Assembly (NCBI RefSeq): GCF_019774615.1 | Contig: NZ_CP081496.1 | Location: 3,534,001 to 3,598,000 of the forward strand | Source: Streptomyces sp. BHT-5-2 | GTDB lineage: Bacteria; Actinomycetota; Actinomycetes; Streptomycetales; Streptomycetaceae | Reading direction: 5' to 3' | Length of the DNA stretch: 64,000 bases | Part shown: in pieces, positions 52,693 through 62,679 of the stretch | How the letters are laid out: each line of letters begins with the position of its first letter | How positions within the stretch are numbered: position 1 is the first letter of the stretch | Notes under the pieces: generated by a model | What the model saw: the letters and a program-made list of their open reading frames with translations, nothing else | Told to the model about the DNA's origin: nothing | The model's database searches: none | Made by a program: the position numbers and the translations under genes

Positions 52693-53415
52693 ATGGCGGA
52701 CCTCTTCGACCTCACCGTGCGCTTCTACGTGGACCGAGGTGGCCACAACAAAGCGGAGGCCACCTTCCTCCGGCGTGGCTCCGGTGCCAAGCCGCGCACC
52801 AGCGTCACCGACTACACACTCCATCTGACCGGTGTGCCCAAGGCCGTGGAATTCAACGCGCAGGGAATGGAAGGCAGCATCATCGGAGACCGGTCCGGCG
52901 GCGACCCGACCACCTACACGTCGCTCAAGGAGTGGATCGCCGACCAGCGCAGTGGTGTGTCGTTCAGCGGCTGGTTCGGTTTCCGCCTGTCGGCGCTGGG
53001 CTGCGTGGAGGGCACCAACAAGCCGCTGCGGCTGGTCGATGCACAGCAGCAGACGGTCGGTAGGGCCACAGCAGCGCCGTACACCGTCGAGGAAACGTCG
53101 GCGTTCCACTTGAGACAGGTTTCCGTACGTACTGCCCAGCAAGGCCAGCAGTCGGTACTCCGTCCGGCCGCGGAGCCAGGACAAGCCGTGGTCGAAGTCG
53201 CTGTGTACCGTGGTCACTTCGGCGTCCGGCCAGCGCTGCTTGATACGGCGGGCGGCCTCCCGCAACGGCTGGGCGCACACGTCGACGCCGGTGTATGCCG
53301 TGAGTCGTTGTTCGTGCGCCAGGCCTCCAGCAGCAGTGTGGCTTTGCGTGCGTTCCCCGCCCCCAGGTCCACGAGCTCGGTGGACCCGGCGTGGCGGATG
53401 ATCTCCTGCCCGTAG
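52693..53415 (+). CDS. Hypothetical protein with truncated original 3' end
   Basis: The first ~125 codons (MADLFDLTVRFYVDRGGHNK, TDYTLHLTGVPKAVEFNAQG, SFSGWFGFRLSALGC) have good coding character and beta-rich composition, perhaps related to the upstream trefoil protein. Beyond about 53075 the frame is only the antisense of the EgtD-like remnant on the other strand, so the natural C-terminus has been lost at a rearrangement junction. No family recognised. Confidence 0.45.
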   Translation: MADLFDLTVRFYVDRGGHNKAEATFLRRGSGAKPRTSVTDYTLHLTGVPKAVEFNAQGMEGSIIGDRSGGDPTTYTSLKEWIADQRSGVSFSGWFGFRLSALGCVEGTNKPLRLVDAQQQTVGRATAAPYTVEETSAFHLRQVSVRTAQQGQQSVLRPAAEPGQAVVEVAVYRGHFGVRPALLDTAGGLPQRLGAHVDAGVCRESLFVRQASSSSVALRAFPAPRSTSSVDPAWRMISCP

Positions 53416-53600
53416 CGGTGGAACAGTGCCGTTTCCGCCTCCGGGAGGTAGTACTCGGGTAGGCGCATGATCTCTTCGAAGAGCCGGGACCCGGCCTCGT
53501 CGTACCCAAAGCGCGTCGGGAGGGTCCTGGGGTGCGCCATCAGGCCGCTTCGCAATTCCTGCGCGGCACTGTCCGCAACGCCGGCGAGGCTGACCTCCCG
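53075..53600 (-). pseudogene. EgtD-like (Methyltransf_33) methyltransferase remnant
   Basis: The minus strand encodes the opening of a histidine N-alpha-methyltransferase-like protein: RSGLMAHPRTLPTRFGYDEA, GSRLFEEIMRLPEYYLPEAE, ELVDLGAGNARKATLLLEA. After a one-base slip near 53318 it continues in another frame as AHEQRLTAYTGVDVC and VTTVHSDFDHGLSWL...LALLGSTYGNLS. It ends at about 53075 where the sequence becomes unrelated, so the C-terminal third is gone. The 5' side is joined in frame to a transposase fragment. Confidence 0.75.
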
Positions 53601-53800
53601 CACCCACCGGGTCACGGTGGTGCGGTGCACCCCGTTCCCGCCGGCCAGGTCGCCGGGCCGCTGGTCACAGCGCAGCACGGCCAGCACGATGCCGGCGATC
53701 TTCCCGGCGGGCAGGGCCCGCCACCTGGAGCCGATCTTCTTCAGGTGGCCGCGTATCAGGTCGGCGAGATAGTTCAGGGTTGCACTCGACAGCGGCAGGC
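53601..53800 (-). mobile_element. N-terminal fragment of a DDE transposase
   Basis: LSSATLNYLADLIRGHLKKI, GSRWRALPAGKIAGIVLAVL and THR-like TTVTRWVREV form the helix-turn-helix N-terminus common in actinobacterial IS5-type transposases. The DDE catalytic part is absent; the frame passes directly into the EgtD-like remnant. It is an IS scar. I could not find terminal inverted repeats. Confidence 0.65.
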
Positions 53801-53917
53801 GGCGGTGTAGACAAGACCGTCGGTGCCCTTGGCGTGAGGGTTGTTTTTCTTCACCTAAACTCAACTGCCGCCGAGGACCCTACAGTTACGCCATCGCGGC
53901 GCATCCCGCCAACTCGG

Positions 53918-54390
53918 CTACGGGCGTGCGGTGAACTTCCCGTCAGGGCGTTTGTGCAGCCAGCCGCGGTCCGCGAGCTTGACCAGCTTCGCCCGCAGTG
54001 GCTCCAGCTTCCCGCGCACCTCCACCTCCAGACCCAGCTCCTCACCCACTGCCCTCACCTGCACCGGGCCTGCGGCGGCTCGCACGATCGACAGGATCCG
54101 GCGGTAGTCACTGGGCAGCGCGGTCTCGTCCGGGCTCTCGCTGCGGTGCGGGATCAGCAGCACCGCACGCCCCGCTACCCGCGCCTTCACCGGAACGTGC
54201 GCTACGGCGGCTTCCGCCTGGGCCAGATCCTGCTCAGCCGGCCGCTGCAGGACCCGCTCGGCGGTCACCAGCTCCTCCCGCTCCGCCTGGACCTCCTGAA
54301 GCTGCTTACCCAACTCTTCGGCGAGGGTGTCCAGCTCGCTCCGGCGAGCCGTGATCCGCTCGAGCTCCGACTCCCAGCGCCCTCCCCGCG
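53918..54390 (-). CDS. Coiled-coil / winged-helix-like hypothetical protein, start unresolved
   Basis: About 155 residues. An N-terminal coiled coil (WESELERITARRSELDTLAE, then ELGKQLQEVQAEREELVTAE) is followed by a C-terminal helical domain (DYRRILSIVRAAAGPVQVRA, KLVKLADRGWLHKRPDGKFT) that looks like a winged helix. Such proteins are often found beside insertion sequences in Streptomyces. No start codon is placed well: the frame upstream to 54577 looks noncoding, so the 5' end is probably damaged or frameshifted near 54390. Confidence 0.5.
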
Positions 54391-54583
54391 ACCTGACGGC
54401 GCATCCGCACCGCGACGGATCGTAGGCGGACCCCCACGGCAGGCGCAGCGAAACCCGAGAACCCCCGCCAGCCGCCCAGCCAGATGATCCCCACCGTGGA
54501 CACCAGCCGCCGACCAGCGCGAGCACGTTGAAACCCCCGCACACCAGACCCGTGACCTGCAACTTCACGATGCACACCGCTCA
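54391..54583. other. Region between divergent genes
   Basis: It probably contains the lost 5' end of the coiled-coil gene and the promoter of the universal stress protein gene. No further gene is seen. Confidence 0.3.
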
Positions 54584-55537
54584 GTGGAAGTTCGCCGGTC
54601 GATCGTGGTCGGCGTGGATCCGGATCCTTCCCAGCAAACGGCTCTGGCCTGGGCAGCGGACCAGGCGGCCCGACGCCGGATGCCACTGTGCCTGGTCCAC
54701 GCCGAGGGCGTACCCACCGGCGGCTACCGGAAGACGGCGGTACGGCCGTCATGGGAGGAGTGGAACCAGTCCCTGCACCAAGCCGGCGAGCACGTGCTCC
54801 AAGGCGCGGTGGCGTTCGTGGAGGACCGGCAACCACAGGTGCGGCTCTCGGCTCTACTGGCCGAGGGCAGGCCGGCGTGGGTCCTGCGGGAACAAGCCCG
54901 CGAAGCCGCCGAGGTGGTACTGGGTTCCCGTCACCTGGGCCGGGTGAAGGAAGTCTTCAGCCCGTCCTCCGTCGCACTGCCTGTGATGGCGCACGCCCCG
55001 TGCCCGGTCGTCGTGGTACCCGAACCGGAACACGTCACCCAGGAACGGCCGTATGTCGTCGTCGGGGTCGACGGCAGCGCGCACTCGGCGGCCGCCGTCG
55101 ACGTCGCCTTCCAGCAGGCCGCACTGCACGGCGCCCGGTTGCGCGCCCTTTACGTGCGAAGACCGGAGCGGTTCCGTGACCGGGATGAGCAGGCCGCCGA
55201 AGGCGCATGCCGCATCCTCCTGTCCGAGACCGTGGCCGGGCGTACCGCGACCTACCCCGAGGTGGAACTGCACCACGAGGTCATCCTCGGTCACCCGGTG
55301 GAAGAGCTCGCCAAGGCGGCAGCCCACGCCATGTGCCTGGTGGTGGGAACCCGCGGGCACGGCGGCTTCACCGGCATGCTGCTCGGCTCAGTCAGCCAGG
55401 GAGTGCCCCGTCATCGCCGTACCGCAACCCCGCAAAGACGGCACCTGATACCGGACAATCGCTCAGCGCCGAATTGTGGGTGGGTTCATCCTGGTCGGAG
55501 ATTCGAGTCCCTGGCGGGATCCACTAGACATGGCTGA
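54584..55537 (+). CDS. Tandem universal stress protein with damaged C-terminus
   Basis: Two UspA domains. Domain 1 has SIVVGVDPDPSQQTALAWA and VLGSRHLGRV...SPSSVALPVM; domain 2 has YVVVGVDGSAHSAAAVDVAF and VVGTRGHGGFTGMLLGSVSQ, the ATP-binding G-2x-G-9x-G(S/T) motif. After SVSQG the expected LxHxxCPVIAVP end is interrupted: a short deletion near 55400 shifts the frame, and CPVIAVPQPRKDGT appears in the next frame ending at 55448. The translated ORF instead runs on to 55537 with an unrelated tail. ATP-binding stress protein, possibly still functional. Confidence 0.75.
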   Translation: MEVRRSIVVGVDPDPSQQTALAWAADQAARRRMPLCLVHAEGVPTGGYRKTAVRPSWEEWNQSLHQAGEHVLQGAVAFVEDRQPQVRLSALLAEGRPAWVLREQAREAAEVVLGSRHLGRVKEVFSPSSVALPVMAHAPCPVVVVPEPEHVTQERPYVVVGVDGSAHSAAAVDVAFQQAALHGARLRALYVRRPERFRDRDEQAAEGACRILLSETVAGRTATYPEVELHHEVILGHPVEELAKAAAHAMCLVVGTRGHGGFTGMLLGSVSQGVPRHRRTATPQRRHLIPDNRSAPNCGWVHPGRRFESLAGSTRHG

Positions 55538-55804
55538 TCGTGTCCACGGCGCTGATCTGCGCATTTGCGCCACCGTGGCGCTTGAGGGGCGGGCGCGGCT
55601 GGTGCCGCGTCCGCCGGGGACGGTCACGACGGCTGCCGAGCACCGCGAGCCTGGCTATGGAAAGGCAACCGCTCTGCACGAGCGCCGAGAGCGGGTTTCC
55701 TGACCCGGCGTGGCCAGGGACGGGAACTCCACAGGGGTGCGCTCCGACTACTGGAGCAGGTGGCGGAGGTTCGTCCGCCGCCGAGTAGATCTTGGAGGGT
55801 TTTG
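55538..55804. other. Intergenic region upstream of the importer operon
   Basis: No gene is supported. It presumably contains the metal- or product-responsive promoter of the following operon; I could not recognise an iron, zinc or copper box. Confidence 0.4.
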
Positions 55805-56890
55805 ATGCGTTCTCGTGTGTGGGGCGGTACGGCGGCCGTCGTACTCGGCGGGCTGCTGGCGGCAGGTTGCGGGAGTGGAGTGAAGGACGGGTCGGACGGG
55901 GGCGGCGGGAAGGCCGGGCAGGCCGCCTCTGGTGACTACCCGGTGTCCGTCACCGACTGCACGGGGGCCAAGACCACCTTCCCCGAGGCTCCGAAGAAGA
56001 TCGTCACCAGCAACGCCTCCAGCCTGGAGCTGCTGCTCCGTCTCGGGGCCGGCGACAAGGTGATCGGCACCGGTTTCCCGCCGGGCAAGGGGGCGTTGCC
56101 CGGCGCGCTGGACGCGCAGGCGCAGAAGGTCGACGTGCTCGGCAAGGGCGTGATCCCGAAGGAGAAGCTCCTCGGCTCCGGTGCCGACCTGTACATCGAC
56201 ACGTTCGCGGCCATGGGCGGGATGGGTGGAGGGGGGATGGGCGATGTGCCGACCGAGGAGGAATTCAAGGCCGCCGGGATCAAGCACATCTACCTGAAGT
56301 CCACCGCCTGCGCGGCGCAGCGCAAGAGTCCGGTGACGGACCTGTCGGCGGTCGAGGCGGACATCACCTCGCTCGGCGCGGTCACCGGCACGAGTGCCAG
56401 GGCGAAGGAACTCGTCGCGGGGATGAAGGCGAAGGTGGACGCTGTGCAGAAGGCGGTCGGCGGTACGCCGCAGGGCAGGCGGCCGACGTACTTCTTCTTC
56501 GACTACGAGGCCGGTACCAAGCAGCCGACCGTCATCTGCAACCGTCAGGTCGCCAACGCGGTGATCGCCCTGGCTGGAGCCCGCAACGCCTTCGCCGACT
56601 GCGACGGCGACCGCAAGCAGGTCGGTTGGGAGGACGTGATCGCCAAGAACCCCGACTGGATCCAGCTCGGGGTGCGCAACCGGGGCAGCGAGGCGGCGAA
56701 CGAGAAGGCGTTCGACGAGGCGCAGCAGTGGCTGGAGACCAATCCGGCGACCAAGGGCCTGAAGGCGGTCAAGGAGGGCCGTTTCCTGCGCATCGGCTCC
56801 GAGCAGACCACCATCGCCGGTGTCGAGAATGCCGACACGGTCGCGGCGATCGCCAAGACCCTCTACCCGGGCAAGGTCGGCCAGTCGTGA
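55805..56890 (+). CDS. Substrate-binding lipoprotein of a FecB/BtuF-type ABC importer
   Basis: This 361-residue protein has a lipoprotein signal peptide with lipobox LLAAGC (Cys22) and a helical-backbone binding-protein fold (class III): TTFPEAPKKIVTSNASSLEL, LRLGAGDKVIGTGFPP, SGADLYIDTFAA, then VIAKNPDWIQLGV. A Gly/Met-rich loop, MGGMGGGGMGD (about 138-148), sits where these proteins contact ligand. This is unusual and might bind a soft metal such as Cu(I) or a metallophore. TTGGAGGG precedes the ATG. It is coupled to the permease (GTGA overlap). Confidence 0.92.
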   Translation: MRSRVWGGTAAVVLGGLLAAGCGSGVKDGSDGGGGKAGQAASGDYPVSVTDCTGAKTTFPEAPKKIVTSNASSLELLLRLGAGDKVIGTGFPPGKGALPGALDAQAQKVDVLGKGVIPKEKLLGSGADLYIDTFAAMGGMGGGGMGDVPTEEEFKAAGIKHIYLKSTACAAQRKSPVTDLSAVEADITSLGAVTGTSARAKELVAGMKAKVDAVQKAVGGTPQGRRPTYFFFDYEAGTKQPTVICNRQVANAVIALAGARNAFADCDGDRKQVGWEDVIAKNPDWIQLGVRNRGSEAANEKAFDEAQQWLETNPATKGLKAVKEGRFLRIGSEQTTIAGVENADTVAAIAKTLYPGKVGQS

Positions 56891-57980
56891 TCTCGACGCT
56901 CTTCGCGTCACGCCGCAAGGCCACGGGCGCGGGCCGGGACGACGGGAGCCGGGGCGCGCGCAGTCTGCCCGCCGGACCGCTGGCGCTGGCTCTCGGCGTG
57001 GCGCTGCTTGTCGCGTTGACGGCCGCGGTGGCCTGGGGTTCGACGTCCATCCCGCCCGGCGAGGTGTGGAGCGTGGTGGGGCGGCGGCTGGCCGGTGAGG
57101 GCCCGCGGCCGGGTACGGACGATCTGATCGTGTGGCAGCTGCGGGTTCCGCGGGCGTTGCTGGCCGCGCTCGTGGGTGCCGGGCTCGGTGTCGTCGGTAC
57201 GGCGGTGCAGGCGTTGGTGCGCAACCCGCTGGCCGACCCGTACATGCTGGGCATCTGCAACGGTGCGTCGCTCGGTGCGGTCGCCGCCATCGTCCTCGGT
57301 CTCGGCGCGGGCGGGGTGCTGGGCCTGGGGCTGTCCGGCGCGGCCTTCGCCGGCGCGCTGGCCACATTCGCCCTGGTGTGGGTCATCGCCCGGCGGGGCG
57401 GGGGTTTCGCGCCGCTGCGGCTGGTGCTGGCCGGGGTGGCGATCGGCCAGTTCCTGTCGGGCTTCACCAGCTATCTGGTGTTGCAGGCCGGGGACGAGCA
57501 GCAGACGCGCAGTGTGCTGTTCTGGCTCATGGGCAGTCTGAGTGGCGCCAGTTGGCCGCTGTTGGCGGTACCCGCGGTGGTGGTTCCGGCGGGCCTGCTG
57601 TGGCTTCAGGCACGCGCCCGGGCGCTGAACGCCCTGCTGATGGGCGACGAGACGGCGGCCGGGCTCGGCGTCAATGTCACCCGGCTGCGCCGGGAGCTGT
57701 TCGCGGTGACCAGTGTGGTGACCGGCGTCCTGGTGGCGGTGTCCGGTGCGATCGCCTTCGTCGGTCTGATGGTGCCGCATGCCTGCCGCCTGGTCGTGGG
57801 CGGCGACCACCGCCGTCTGCTGCCGCTGTCGGCGCTGTTCGGTGCGCTGCTCCTGGTGGTGGTCGACATCGTCTGCCGTACGGCGATGGACGCACAGGAG
57901 TTGCCGGTCGGCGTGGTCACCTCGCTCATTGGTGCTCCGGCCCTGTTGTATCTGCTGGACCGGCGTCTGTGGAGCGGCAG

Positions 57981-57984
<4 letters not shown>
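56887..57984 (+). CDS. FecCD-family ABC permease
   Basis: The 365-residue, about 10-helix BtuC/FecCD permease has the conserved RVPRALLAALVGAGLGVVGT, ALVRNPLADPYMLGICNGAS, LMGSLSGASW and IAFVGLMVPHACRLVVGGDH, the last containing the EAA-like coupling region that contacts the ATPase. The GTG start overlaps the lipoprotein stop and its own stop overlaps the TTG of the ATPase gene. Confidence 0.95.
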
Positions 57985-58808
<824 letters not shown>

Positions 58809-58826
58809 GCACCGGTGGATGAACGT

Positions 58827-58861
58827 GGCCGGGCAGGACGGCGCTCGCGTCCTGCCCGGCC
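58827..58861. terminator. Bidirectional hairpin terminator
   Basis: A 14-bp perfect stem (GGCCGGGCAGGACG / CGTCCTGCCCGGCC) with a 7-nt loop lies between the convergent importer operon and the metallochaperone gene. Confidence 0.85.
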
Positions 58862-58876
58862 TGCGGTTCCGGTTGA

Positions 58877-59092
58877 TCAGGCGGCGAGCGGGGCGGCAAC
58901 GCGGTAGCCGGCCTCGACGATGGCCGTGCGCAGCCGCTCGTCATCGAGGTCCGTGCCGCGCACCGTGACGGTCTTCGCGGCGAGGTCCACCTCGACCTCG
59001 CGCACGCCCGGCACCTCGGAGACCTCTTCCGCTACGCTCGCCGCGCAGTGCTCACAGGTCATACCGGTGACGTGGTACTGCTTCTGGTCCAT
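58877..59092 (-). CDS. Heavy-metal-associated (CopZ-like) chaperone
   Basis: The 71-residue single HMA domain has the metal site GMTCEHC (CxxC), the VPGVREVEVDLAAKTVTVRG strand pair and IVEAGYRV at the end. This is a complete CopZ/Atx1-type Cu(I) chaperone. ATG with AGGAG upstream on the minus strand. There is no CopA ATPase in the window. Its proximity to an importer whose binding protein has a Met-rich loop hints at a copper link. Confidence 0.93.
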   Translation of the reverse strand: MDQKQYHVTGMTCEHCAASVAEEVSEVPGVREVEVDLAAKTVTVRGTDLDDERLRTAIVEAGYRVAAPLAA

Positions 59093-59411
59093 GGGAGAAC
59101 TCCTGGGTGTCCTGCGAGGCTTCCGGTTGCATACCGATCCGCGGGTGCGGACGGTCAGGGCGAGACCGCCCTCACCTCAGGAGTCGGCCGGTTGGAGCAT
59201 GGAGTTCCGCGGATCGGTGGGGTGTGTTGCGCCGTTCCGCTAGCCGACCCTGACGCCACTACCGGAATCCGACCCGCCGTGCTGGTCAGCCCAGATAACC
59301 AGCCTGCCGGTCACTTTTTTGACGGAGTCGGGAACTCGCCTTCGATTCCTCACGACTCCTCAGGCGGGACTGCTGTCGGGCAGTCCGCTCTGGACGATGA
59401 GGGGTGGAAGG
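59093..59411. other. Divergent intergenic region
   Basis: It holds promoters for the HMA gene (minus) and the MFS-AsnB-P450 genes (plus). No gene is seen. The segment ACCAGCCTGCCGGTCACTTTTTTGACG near 59300 (described by position) contains a T-run of unclear role. Confidence 0.45.
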
Positions 59412-60824
59412 GTGACACACCACGGTCCCGGTACGGAACCGCCCGGTCGCATACCTGCCGGCGAGGACCGCTGGGCGCTGGTCGCCGTGTCGGGCGTGCT
59501 GGCGTTCGTGGCGATGCTCGACATGAACATCGTCAACGTGGCCCTGGCGGACATCGCCGACGGTCTGCACGTGTCCACCGCGACCGCCCAGTGGGCGGTG
59601 CTGGGATACCAACTGCCCGTCGTGGCCCTGCTGTTGCCGGTCGGTCGGTGGCTCGACGGGGTGGGGCTGCGCCCCGCCGTGCTGACCGCGACCTGTGGAT
59701 TCGGCCTGTGCAGCGCCCTGGCCGCCGCCGCGCCCTGGGCGGCCTGGCTGATCGTCGCCCGCCTGGCGCAGGGGGCGTTCGCGGCGGTGCTGTTCGTGTT
59801 GATGCCGGTCCTTGCGGTCCGTTCCGTACGTCCGGAGAAGCGTGGGCGGGCGATGAGTGTGCCCGCCACCCTGGGCCCGCTGGGTGCGGTGGCGGGACCG
59901 GCCGTGGGCGGGCTGCTGTTGGACCACTTCGGCTGGTATGCGGTCTTCCTGGTGAAGATCCCGTTCTGTGTGCTCGCCCTGGTCGTGGCCTGGAGGGTCA
60001 TGCCGCGGGACGGCGGGCTGCGCCGGCCCGATCGGCGGTCGGTGGCGGACGCGTTGCTGGTGGGCTCGGGTGTGGCGGTCCTGCTGCTGGCGTTGACCCT
60101 GGCGTCGGACCGGCTGGTGTGGCTGGTGCTCGCGCTGGCGGCGGTCCCGACGCTGTGGTGGTGGCTGCGCGGTCCGGGCGGCCGGCCGGTGATCGGTGTG
60201 CTGCGGGCCACGGGTCTGTTCCGGGCCCACGGCGCGGTGCTGTCTCTCGCGGCCGGTTTCGCCGCCATGCACTACGTTGTCGCTCTGCACTTGCAGCGCG
60301 ACAACGGTGTCAGTGCCACCACGACCGGGCTGACCGTCCTCGCCTTCCCGCTCGGGATGGGACTGGCCGGGCAGGTCGGCGGGCGCCTCGCCGACAGGTA
60401 CGGTCCCCGGCCGGTCGCGGTCACCGGTGCCGCCGTCACTGCCACCGGTCTGCTTCTGCTGGTCCCGCTGGGCGACGGCTGGTCACCGCTGGAGGTGGCC
60501 TGGCGGCTGGCGTTGGCCGGCGTCGGCATGGGCCTGAACGGGGGCCCCACCCAGGCACTGGTCATGGGCGCCGCACCACGGGACCGGACCGCGACCGTCG
60601 GGTCCACGATGCAGCTCGCCCGCACCCTCGGCTTCACCCTGGGCCCGGCCCTGGCCACCGCCGCCTGGGGGCTGATCGGACCCGGTCAGGGCGTACGGGC
60701 GGGGCTCGCGCTGGCCGCCACCGCCGCCTGCTTCGCCGTGCCCCTGCTCGCCCTGCCCGGCAGAAGAAGGACCGCGCCCGTACCCGAGCACACGACCGGC
60801 GCGGCACCCGCCGCCCACAACTGA
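59412..60824 (+). CDS. MFS drug/metabolite exporter (14-helix DHA2 type)
   Basis: The protein has about 470 residues from the GTG behind GGGGTGGAAGG; an ATG at 59397 is possible. Family motifs: DMNIVNVALADIADGLHVS in helix 1 (motif D1), the LPVGRWLDGVGLRPAVL loop (motif A), LGPLGAVAGPAVGGLLLDHF (motif C) and RLADRYGPRPVAVTG in the second half. It is followed at 17 bp by the asparagine-synthase-like gene, so it probably exports the product of that pathway. Confidence 0.92.
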   Translation: MTHHGPGTEPPGRIPAGEDRWALVAVSGVLAFVAMLDMNIVNVALADIADGLHVSTATAQWAVLGYQLPVVALLLPVGRWLDGVGLRPAVLTATCGFGLCSALAAAAPWAAWLIVARLAQGAFAAVLFVLMPVLAVRSVRPEKRGRAMSVPATLGPLGAVAGPAVGGLLLDHFGWYAVFLVKIPFCVLALVVAWRVMPRDGGLRRPDRRSVADALLVGSGVAVLLLALTLASDRLVWLVLALAAVPTLWWWLRGPGGRPVIGVLRATGLFRAHGAVLSLAAGFAAMHYVVALHLQRDNGVSATTTGLTVLAFPLGMGLAGQVGGRLADRYGPRPVAVTGAAVTATGLLLLVPLGDGWSPLEVAWRLALAGVGMGLNGGPTQALVMGAAPRDRTATVGSTMQLARTLGFTLGPALATAAWGLIGPGQGVRAGLALAATAACFAVPLLALPGRRRTAPVPEHTTGAAPAAHN

Positions 60825-60841
60825 CCCAGGGAGTGCCGCGT

Positions 60842-62668
60842 ATGTGCGGAATCACCGGCTGGGCGTCCTTTCACAGCGACGCCCGCACCCAGGCCCCGGT
60901 CATCGAGGCCATGACCGCCACCCTGACCCCGCGCGGCCCGGACGCGGGCGGTGTCTGGCTCGGCGAGCGCGCCGCGATCGGCCACCGCCGCCTGGCCGTC
61001 ATCGACCTGGCCGGCGGCGTACAGCCGATGACCGACCGGGTCGACCGGCCGAACCTCGTCCTCAGCTACAGCGGCGAGGTCTACAACCACCACGCGCTGC
61101 GGACCGAACTCCGCGGGCGGGGCCACCACTTCCGCACCCGCAGCGACACCGAAGTGGTACTGCGCGCCTACGCCGAGTGGGGCGACGGGCTGGTCGAGCA
61201 CCTGGAGGGCATGTTCGCCTTCGCCGTCTGGGACGAGCGTGCGCAGCGGCTGCTGCTGGTACGCGACCGCCTCGGCGTCAAGCCGCTGTTCTGGGCCGCC
61301 GTCGACGGCGGCCTGGCCTTCGCCTCCGAGCCCAAGGCCCTGTTCGCCCACCCGGAGATCCGGCCCCGGGTGGACGCCGACGGGCTGCGGGAGGCGTACA
61401 GCCTGCTCTTCAACACCGGGCCCACGGTGTGGTCGGGCGTGCGGGAGGTCGAGCCCGGCGGCCTGCTCGTCCTGGACCGGGACGGCATCCGCGAGCGCCG
61501 CTACTGGCGGCTGGAGGCCGACGTCCACCACGACGACCGGGACGCGGCCGTCGAGCGGACCCGTGCGCTGGTCGGCTCGGCCGCCCGCAGCCAGCTGGAG
61601 GCCGACGTCCCGGTGTGCAGCCTGCTGTCCGGCGGCATCGACTCCACTGTCCTGACCGCGCTGCTCGCCGACGAACTCCGGCTGCGCGAAGGCCCGGGCG
61701 CCCGCATCCGCTCCTACGCCGTCGACTACAGCGACCAGATCGAACGGTTCACCGGCGACGTGCTGCGCACCGGCCACGACACCCCGTACGCCACCGAAGC
61801 CGGCGCCTTCGTCGGCACCGACCACAGCACGGTCGTCCTCGACCCGAACGCCCTGCTCGACCCCGAGCACCGCAAGGCGGTCGTCGTGGCGAGGGACTCG
61901 CCGATCGGCGTCGGCGACATGGACACCTCGCTGTACCTGCTGTTCGGCGAGATCCGCAAGCACTCCACCGTGGCCCTGTCCGGTGAGGCGGCGGACGAGG
62001 TCTTCGGTGGCTACCCCTGGTTCCACAGTCCGAAAGCGCTGGCTGCGGACACCTTCCCGTGGCTGCTCGTCACCGGTGACGACGCCGCGATGCCGCTGAA
62101 CCCGGAACTCGACCTGCACATCGCGGAGTTCCGTGCGGATACGTATCGCAGCGCGCTGGCCGCCGTACCGCATCGGGACGGCGAATCGCTCGTCGAGCAC
62201 CGGCAGCGCGAGCTGCAGCACCTGTCCCTGACCCGCTGGCTGCGCCAACTCCTGCACCGCAAGGACCGGTTGAGCATGGCCCAGGGCCTGGAGGTCCGCG
62301 TCCCCTACTGCGACCACCGTCTCGTCGAGTACGCCTTCGCCACGCCCTGGGCGCACAAGAGCTTCGACGGCCGGGAGAAGAGCCTGCTGCGCGCCGCCGG
62401 CGCCGGGCTCGCGCCCGATTCCGTGCTGCACCGGCCCAAGAACCACTACCCGACCACCCACCACCCCGACTACAACCGCGGTCTCCAGGACCTCGCCCGC
62501 GATGCCCTGTCCAGCGAGCAGGTCCGTGCCCTGGCCGACGAGTCCCGGCTCAAGCCCGCTCTCGACATCCCGCCCGACCTGCTGGTGTGGGGCCACCGCC
62601 TCCGCCTCGAACGCGTCGTCGACCTGGCCCTGTGGCTGGACCACTACCGGCCCGAACTCGCCCTCTGA
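60842..62668 (+). CDS. Asparagine synthase (glutamine-hydrolysing)-like amidotransferase
   Basis: The 608-residue protein has the N-terminal Ntn glutaminase domain starting MCGITGW with nucleophile Cys2, RRLAVIDLAGGVQPM, SYSGEVYNH (Glu where Asn synthetase usually has Asn-Gly-Glu) and RSDTEVVLRAY. The C-terminal synthetase domain has the PPi loop SLLSGGIDSTVLTALL, ALSGEAADEVFGGY and LEVRVPYCDHRLVEYAF. It is full length, so ATP-dependent amidation is expected, either of Asp or of a pathway carboxylate as in several antibiotic clusters. The P450 gene begins 12 bp after it. Confidence 0.93.
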   Translation: MCGITGWASFHSDARTQAPVIEAMTATLTPRGPDAGGVWLGERAAIGHRRLAVIDLAGGVQPMTDRVDRPNLVLSYSGEVYNHHALRTELRGRGHHFRTRSDTEVVLRAYAEWGDGLVEHLEGMFAFAVWDERAQRLLLVRDRLGVKPLFWAAVDGGLAFASEPKALFAHPEIRPRVDADGLREAYSLLFNTGPTVWSGVREVEPGGLLVLDRDGIRERRYWRLEADVHHDDRDAAVERTRALVGSAARSQLEADVPVCSLLSGGIDSTVLTALLADELRLREGPGARIRSYAVDYSDQIERFTGDVLRTGHDTPYATEAGAFVGTDHSTVVLDPNALLDPEHRKAVVVARDSPIGVGDMDTSLYLLFGEIRKHSTVALSGEAADEVFGGYPWFHSPKALAADTFPWLLVTGDDAAMPLNPELDLHIAEFRADTYRSALAAVPHRDGESLVEHRQRELQHLSLTRWLRQLLHRKDRLSMAQGLEVRVPYCDHRLVEYAFATPWAHKSFDGREKSLLRAAGAGLAPDSVLHRPKNHYPTTHHPDYNRGLQDLARDALSSEQVRALADESRLKPALDIPPDLLVWGHRLRLERVVDLALWLDHYRPELAL

Positions 62669-62679
62669 GGAGCCCCCGT

